DNA of 10,055 nt, from assembly GCF_002607855.1 (NCBI RefSeq), contig NZ_AWQQ01000031.1, forward strand, positions 1-10,055. Reading direction: 5' to 3'. The notes beneath the pieces were generated by a model. The model saw nothing but the letters and a program-made list of their open reading frames with translations, searched no databases and was not told the DNA's origin. The DNA is from Desulforamulus profundi. GTDB taxonomy: Bacteria > Bacillota_B > Desulfotomaculia > Desulfotomaculales > Desulfotomaculaceae. Shown here one piece after another: positions 5,968 to 10,055 of this stretch. The position numbers and the translations under genes were made by a program. Position 1 is the stretch's first letter. Each line of letters begins with the position of its first letter.

Positions 5968-6128
5968 AATCACCACTCCTTTTCGCGATAAACTTAGTTC
6001 CGGCTTTTATATCCAGCTCTTGTAATGAATTGTACCAATCAATTTTCACAAACCTTTTACAAAATTAAGACATTTATGTAATATTTTCATTTTTGTTAAA
6101 AACCAGGTGCAACACCAAACCTTAGATC

Positions 6129-6163
6129 AAAAAAACAAATCCTCCCGTCGTAAGGAAGGATTT
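6129..6163 (-). terminator. Rho-independent terminator of the response regulator remnant
   Basis: On the minus strand AAATCCTTCC and GGGAGGATTT form a stem with a short loop, followed by GTTTTTTT (complement of 6136-6129). It starts 18 bases past the stop codon at 6182. Confidence 0.8.
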
Positions 6164-6181
6164 ATTTCCAAAGTCTATACA

Positions 6182-6430
6182 TCATTCGTTATACCCCACT
6201 CCCCAAACAGTATTAATATTAGAGGGAATATTCAGGGATTTGAATTTTTCCCTCAAACGTTTAATTAGGGTATCCACAATTCGTAGATTACCGAAGTAAT
6301 CTACGCCCCAGACTTCTTCCAGTAAAAATTCCCGGGTAAAAACCTGACCGGCATTCTGGGACATCAAAACCAGCAGGTCAAACTCCTTAGGTGTAAGGTG
6401 GATTTCCTGTCCGTTGGCGGTGACCGTTCT
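6182..6430 (-). pseudogene. OmpR/PhoB-type response regulator, DNA-binding domain only
   Basis: Reading the minus strand from 6430, the frame gives RTVTANGQEIHLTPKEFDLL, VLMSQNAGQVFTREFLLEEV, then DTLIKRLREKFK and TVWGVGYNE-stop. This is the winged-helix effector domain of an OmpR/PhoB regulator: LTPKEFDLL, the recognition helix with R(I/V)VDTLIKRLR, and the hairpin wing VWGVGY. The domain is about 83 residues and nearly complete. The receiver domain with its phospho-accepting Asp, about 120 residues, is missing, and an in-frame stop lies upstream at about 6455. An internal ATG at 6367 has no ribosome binding site. No histidine kinase is nearby. I read it as the 3' end of a deleted two-component regulator gene that kept its terminator. 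Confidence 0.85.
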
Positions 6431-6435
6431 GGTTA

Positions 6436-6475
6436 AACAACAAAATCCTTTGGGTCAATAAGGTTTTTTGTTGTT
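6436..6475. repeat. Inverted repeat at the edge of the response regulator remnant
   Basis: AACAACAAAATCCTT (6436-6450) and AAGGTTTTTTGTTGTT (6460-6475) pair along almost their whole length, with a 9-base loop and one small bulge. It begins six bases from where regulator homology ends, so it may mark the deletion breakpoint or a small inserted element. Confidence 0.5.
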
Positions 6476-6666
6476 GCTTTATCATTTGGTTTAATTTTTC
6501 TCTGCAGACCTAAATATCACAAAAATGTCATAGCTTTGAAAAAGATTTGTAAAAATCGCATGTTAGAATTGGTCAAGATGACAGATTTAACTAGGTCAAG
6601 GGGGGTAGCAAAGAAAGTATTGTATGTATCCAGCTCTTTGAAAATAAAATAAAAGGAGGAAGGCTT
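6476..6666 (+). promoter_or_regulatory. Upstream region of the SLH-domain protein gene
   Basis: No gene is seen in these 191 bases. GGTCAAG occurs twice in direct orientation (6571-6577 and 6594-6600), 23 bases apart, which could be a regulator site. I could not place a convincing sigma-A promoter. GGAGGA (6655-6660) is the ribosome binding site for the GTG at 6667. Confidence 0.3.
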
Positions 6667-8972
6667 GTGTACAAAAGTGGTTTCCGGTCATATATTAGGT
6701 CCGGTTCCATTGTTATGACGTTGCTTTTGTTGTTAAACATTTTCTCATTTAGTAGTGCTCAACCAGCCTAGCGGAAGATCCCGGACAGACTCCTCAGACA
6801 GAGCAAAGTGACGTCAGCACTGAAGCTGGTTCAGCAAACACCTCAGACCCATCGGTAGAGGAAGCAGTCTATCAAGATGAAAACTTAGATAGCATCGACT
6901 CCAGTCAAGACAATGGCACCCCGTCTGATGATACCTCAAGCGTGGAAGAGGGGTCAAACGTGGAGACAACAGAAGAACCGGTTACTGAGGCCGTTGATGA
7001 AGAGGAAATTGAAACTTATACTGTCAGCGGTGCTGTTTACGGAATCTCAGAGGAAGATACCGTGAAGATCATGCTGTCTAAATGCACCGGGAAAACAGTT
7101 GTTTCACAGGATCTTGAGATAGGACAAACAGCGTTTAGCATTTCGGATGTTCCTACAGGTGAATACACACTGTGCATGTTAATAAATGGTGCCACTGCTA
7201 TGATGAAACCTGTTCAGGTGGCTGGTGATACGACAGTTGAGGATATACACGTGGTACGGGTAACCGGAACCATTTTAGGTTTACCAGAAGGGGTTACTGC
7301 ATCTGTCTATCTGAAGCCGGAGAATAAAGATGTAATGGTCATGCCTCTTAAGGTGATATCCAACGGGGATATAACGGAGTTTACCCATAAGGTGGTACCT
7401 GGCTTTTATCGTATGACCGTGATGGCAGAGGGGTATGAAGACTATACTGCTCCAGATGTCATTGAAGTAGGAGATGATGACGTTGTTCTTGACCCCATCG
7501 AGATGGTTTTAAAGCTGGAAATAGTAACCACCTCACTGTCAACTGGTACCGAAGGTACAGCTTATTCAACAGAACTGCAGGCAACCGGCGGGAAAGAGCC
7601 CTTGACATGGGCCATAACCGGTGGGACCTTACCGGAAGGCTTAACGCTGGACACAGTGACAGGAGTTATTTCCGGTACCCCTGCCAATAGCGGCGACTAT
7701 TCCTTTGAAGTTACCGTCACAGATTTCTTAGGACATACTTTTAGTCAAACATTGAACTTAAGTATTGCCAGGCGTTCTTCGGGCGGCAGTTCCGGGGGGA
7801 GTAGCAGTTCATCAGACTCTGCAAATTCCGGGACCAATACTGACGTGACGAAAACTACCTTTACCGACCGGGAAATAAAAGAGGCTATTAATCTTTCCCA
7901 GGGAACTGTAACACTGGTTGCGCCGGTGGGGCAAAAGAGTTTAGTCCTCACTGGAGACCAGTATAAACAGTTGATAGAAACCGGTAAAGAACTTATTATC
8001 TCAGTTCAGGATGTAAAGGTCGTTCTGAACCCGGCTGCCATAGACCTTCCCGAGAACGCCAAGTTGGAATTCAAAGTAGAGGAACTGGCTGATGGTAAGG
8101 CAGTGGAATTGGTTAGCCAAACTGACTACCAATTGATTGGTAAGGTTTTTGAAATCAATATGGAAATCAAGAGTGATGGGAATACCGAAAAGAATCCTCT
8201 AAAACAATCAGTAAGAGTATCCCTGCCGGTAAAATCTGACATGTGGTTGGATGGTACCCACCACCGGTTGGATGTCTTCTATTATAATGAAAGTGAATCT
8301 AAATGGGAGCCGATGCACGCTATTCATAATACGAACGGTCAGGTACTTACTTTCAGCACACCACACTTTAGTAAATACGCTGTTCTCAGCAAACCGGAGA
8401 AGAATTTCTCTGATGTAACAGGGCACTGGGGCCAAAAAGATATTGAAAGAATGGCTGCCCGGGGGATCGTAGGCGGGTATCAAGACCACTCCTTTAGACC
8501 GGATGCCAACATTACAAGAGCCGAGTTAGCCACCCTGTTGTCGAGGTTGCTGGGACTCAACGAGAAGGCGACAATTACATTCGGTGATGTTACGGAAAAA
8601 GACTGGCATTACGAAAGTATCGCCAAGGCGTTCCAGGCAGGAATTGTCCGGGGTTACCATGACGGTTCCTTCAAACCCAACCAGTACGTTACCAGGGAGC
8701 AAATGGCAGCCATGATTGCCAATGCACTGGAAAATGAGGGGATCAGCATAGGTCAAAATGATGCTTCTCTGGGGTTGTTTACTGATGCCGGTTCCATCTC
8801 TCCTTGGGCCAGGCAGAGTGTTGCAACTGCCAGTGCTTTGGGAATTGTCAAAGGGATAATCTCTGAACAAAAGGTTAAATTTGCTCCTGGCAAACAAGCC
8901 ACAAGGGCCGAAGCAACGGTAATGCTTGCTAGATTGTTGGATATTACGGAAAGTGCTAAACTAAATTTATAA
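6667..8972 (+). pseudogene. Exported SLH-domain surface protein, frame broken in the signal peptide
   Basis: GTG 6667, six bases after AAAGGAGGA, starts a signal peptide (MYKSGFRSYIRSG, then TLLLLLNIFSFSSAQPA) that hits TAG at 6769-6771. Adding one C to the CC at 6767-6768 restores ...QPALA-EDPG, an ideal signal peptidase I site, and an open frame to 8972 (about 768 residues). The mature protein has an acidic Ser/Thr linker, two carboxypeptidase-regulatory-like beta modules (about 7015-7510), a putative Ig domain of the He_PIG type (about 7512-7770, with WAITGGTLPEGLTLD and GVISGTP) and a Gly/Ser linker. A domain of unknown type follows (about 7840-8395), then three C-terminal SLH domains (about 8403-8560, 8571-8730, 8769-8945). 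SLH domains bind pyruvylated wall polymers, so it would sit on the cell surface. No start codon other than a poor GTG at 6942 exists in the long frame, so export would fail unless the indel is an error. Confidence 0.88.
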
Positions 8973-8983
8973 GACAAGATAGA

Positions 8984-9013
8984 AAAAAGAGACTGGTTTT
9001 TCAGTCTCTTTTT
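8984..9013 (+). terminator. Rho-independent terminator of the SLH protein gene
   Basis: AAAAAGAGACTG (8984-8995) and CAGTCTCTTTTT (9002-9013) are perfect 12-base arms around GTTTTT, ending in a T run. The stop codon lies 12 bases upstream. The group IIC intron remnant begins one base after it. Confidence 0.9.
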
Positions 9014-9014
9014 C

Positions 9015-9286
9015 GTGCGCCCGGCATGGGCGTTATCTATAGGGTGAAAGTCCCGAACGGTGAAGGTAGCAGTAGCCGTAGCTTAAGACAAGGGTGTCCA
9101 TCGCGAGGTGGAATCTGAAGGAAGTCGGCGGCAAAAGCCTCGGACTCACCTTCTGGCGAGAACAAGGACTTAGAAGTTTAGTCGAAAGATACAACGAACT
9201 TCGTTGCACAACATGAACCGCCGTATACCGAACGGTACGTACGGTGGTGTGAGAGGACGGGGGTTAATCACCCCCTCCTGCTCGAT
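9015..9286 (+). mobile_element. Miniature group IIC intron (5' end plus domains V-VI, no ORF)
   Basis: The element starts GTGCGCCCGGCATGGG and continues with AGGGTGAAAGTCCCGAAC, GGGTGTCC and GTGGAATCTGAAGGAAG, which I recognise as the 5' part of domain I of group IIC introns such as the structurally studied Oceanobacillus iheyensis intron. After about 9150 the sequence jumps, via a small CAACGA/TCGTTG hairpin, to domain V (9215-9248) and domain VI (GGGGGTTAATCACCCCC), and ends CTCGAT. At 272 nt it is far shorter than a full IIC ribozyme (about 400 nt without ORF, 2 kb or more with it), so the rest of domain I, domains II-III and the maturase are gone. Group IIC introns insert just downstream of terminator hairpins, exactly the position seen here. 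It could only move or splice with help in trans, if at all. Confidence 0.85.
9215..9248 (+). ncRNA. Domain V of the group IIC intron remnant
   Basis: The 34-nt hairpin has arms ACCGCCGTATACC and GGTACGTACGGTGGT around a GAAC-type loop, with CGC at 9219-9221 in the triad position. From memory it is the same as domain V of the O. iheyensis IIC intron. The catalytic core hairpin is therefore preserved although the intron is otherwise gutted. Confidence 0.88.
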
Positions 9287-9308
9287 TGGATCAGACCAGG
9301 ACAACCAA

Positions 9309-9350
9309 AAGAAGAGCACAAACGCCCTACGGGTAGTTCGTGCTCTTCTT
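9309..9350 (-). terminator. Terminator of the DUF2680-type gene (minus strand)
   Basis: AAGAAGAGCAC (9309-9319) and GTGCTCTTCTT (9340-9350) are perfect arms. The inner AAC/GTT and GCCC/GGGT also pair around a small loop with one mismatch. On the minus strand the stem is followed by TTTTGGTTG. It lies 53 bases beyond the stop at 9403 and may work on both strands. Confidence 0.7.
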
Positions 9351-9402
9351 AACAACGGTGGGGTTGTTGGGGATTCAAGTATGAAGTTATATGAAAGTAC
9401 TG

Positions 9403-9807
9403 TTAATTGCTGGTGGGGGTGTTGAAGTTACCTATCATACCAGGGCCCATGCCGGTGCCGTTGCCCATCATGCCGGGACCCATACCGGAACCATTACCCA
9501 TCATGTTCATCATGCCACCGTTCATCATGGGGCCCATACCGTTTTTGCTGTGGAAGTCCTTCATTTGCTCAAAGTGTTGGTTCCAGGTTTTAGCCTGTTC
9601 TTCGGTAATCTTGCCGTCCTTTACGGCCTTGTCCAGCCAGGTTTTGTGCTGGTCAAACATTTGGTTAAAGAATTGCTGGTTCTTGGAGTTGTTTACGGTG
9701 TTGGTAGCATTATCAGGCTGGTTGTTGTCTATAGCAGCAAAGGCTGCGGGAACCATCAGGGCACCAAGGGCTACAGTTACAATACCGGCAATTAGTTTAC
9801 GTTTCAT
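9403..9807 (-). CDS. Secreted DUF2680 (YckD)-type protein with Met/Gly-rich tail
   Basis: This is a 134-residue exported protein. ATG 9807 follows GGAGG with 8-base spacing. Residues 1-24 are a signal peptide (MKRKLIAGIVTVALGALMVP, cleavage near AFA-A). Residues 44-86 hold the recognisable core: NQMFDQHKTWLDKAVKDGKI, then TEEQAKTWNQHFEQMKDFH. This WxxKAVxDGKITxEQA pattern is what I know from DUF2680/YckD proteins, small secreted proteins of unknown function. Residues 88-126 are a Gly/Met tail with MMNGGMMNMM and repeats of MGNG(S/T)GMGPGM. Such methionine-rich tails could bind Cu(I) or Ag(I), which fits the metal-related remnants at 4358-5200, but no experiment is implied. The gene looks intact and single, with its own terminator. 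Confidence 0.85.
   Translation of the reverse strand: MKRKLIAGIVTVALGALMVPAAFAAIDNNQPDNATNTVNNSKNQQFFNQMFDQHKTWLDKAVKDGKITEEQAKTWNQHFEQMKDFHSKNGMGPMMNGGMMNMMGNGSGMGPGMMGNGTGMGPGMIGNFNTPTSN
9439..9504 (-). repeat. Two tandem 33-bp units in the Met/Gly tail
   Basis: Residues 102-112 and 113-123 of the DUF2680-type protein both read MMGNG(S/T)GMGPG. A third partial copy (MIGN) follows. Adjacent GMGPMMNGG suggests that older copies have diverged. Copy number could vary by slippage. Confidence 0.75.
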
Positions 9808-9920
9808 TCTTCATTCCTCCAAATTAAATATATTTTTTCGCACTAGCGTTGCATAAAACTTTCGCATAAATTAAAAGGTAATAATTGGAAGATATAATTG
9901 TATAATTTTGTAATTATTTG

Positions 9921-9932
9921 GGTGTATACACC
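9921..9932. promoter_or_regulatory. 12-bp palindrome upstream of the DUF2680-type gene
   Basis: GGTGTATACACC is a perfect palindrome in a very AT-rich gap (9808-10055), about 114 bases upstream of the start at 9807. Candidate -10 elements (TATACAAT, TATAAT-like) lie between it and the gene, so it could be an operator. It does not match the CopY box (TACAnnTGTA) or a CsoR site. No gene is seen in the rest of this gap. Confidence 0.35.
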
Positions 9933-9955
9933 AATTAACCCATTTTACTTTATGC

Positions 9956-9988
9956 TAAAGGAACAACCACTTAAGAGGTAGTCCTTTA
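9956..9988. repeat. Imperfect hairpin near the right edge
   Basis: TAAAGGA (9956-9962) pairs with TCCTTTA (9982-9988), and an inner ACC/GGT also pairs. There is no T run directly after it on either strand, so I list it as a hairpin and not a terminator. Confidence 0.35.
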
Positions 9989-10055
9989 ATCCACATTTTT
10001 ACAAATGATGTAATTCCTAGGCTATTATCGGGTCGTAAGTTAAATCATCCAGGTG

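Noticed and set aside
5843..6049. Minus-strand 68-codon frame upstream of the heptad protein
   Set aside because: It starts at a GTG with a weak site, overlaps the next gene's start in another frame, and the translation resembles no protein I know. I cannot support it.
9204..9425. Plus-strand 73-codon frame across the IIC intron 3' end
   Set aside because: It translates domain V/VI RNA and a terminator hairpin, not a protein gene.
9391..9856. Two long plus-strand frames rich in Pro/Ile/Met or His/Val
   Set aside because: They are antisense shadows of the DUF2680-type gene's repeats; the minus-strand protein has a signal peptide, ribosome binding site and terminator.
9921..9932. CopY or CsoR operator
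   Set aside because: The palindrome does not match TACAnnTGTA or the G-tract CsoR sites, so only a generic operator call is justified.

Overview
The window reads as a low-to-moderate GC, endospore-former-type Firmicute, most likely in the Desulfotomaculum/Peptococcaceae neighbourhood. The reasons are strong GGAGG ribosome binding sites, a YvrJ-family small protein, an SLH-domain surface protein, a DUF2680-type secreted protein and several group II introns. The genus is an inference. No window-wide operon is present. It is an accessory region made of short genes, mobile RNA elements and many gene remnants.

Layout. At the left edge is the start of a minus-strand D-2-hydroxyacid dehydrogenase (1-246) with its own promoter. 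Next is the catalytic C-terminal half of a tyrosine recombinase (415-876). A yvrJ-like gene starts at 944 and is interrupted after codon 59 by a full-length group II intron (1121-3831). The intron encodes a reverse transcriptase/maturase with a C-terminal HNH endonuclease. Joining the predicted exons gives Asn-Lys-Leu-stop, a clean YvrJ C-terminus. Immediately after the intron lies a frameshifted C-terminal piece of a permease (3840-4047).

From 4100 to 5200 there is a terminator-like hairpin, a decayed lipoprotein gene, a small Met/Gly-rich membrane protein (minus strand), a CopA-type P-type ATPase reduced by two internal deletions to about 112 residues, and a frameshifted single-helix protein. 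These look like leftovers of a metal (copper/silver-type) transport cluster.

From 5200 to 6480, on the minus strand, there is a secreted protein with five perfect Met/Lys heptads and the DNA-binding-domain remnant of an OmpR/PhoB-type response regulator with its terminator. From 6660 to 8972, on the plus strand, a large exported SLH-domain protein has carboxypeptidase-regulatory-like and Ig-like modules. One missing base in its signal peptide breaks the frame.

Right after that gene's terminator sits a 272-nt group IIC intron reduced to its 5' end plus domains V and VI (9015-9286). It has no protein gene. The right end holds a minus-strand DUF2680-type secreted Met/Gly-rich protein (9403-9807), its terminator, and an AT-rich upstream region with a 12-bp palindrome.

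I found no defence system, CRISPR array, tRNA or rRNA. The best leads are the intron that appears to decide the C-terminus of YvrJ, and the miniature group IIC intron.
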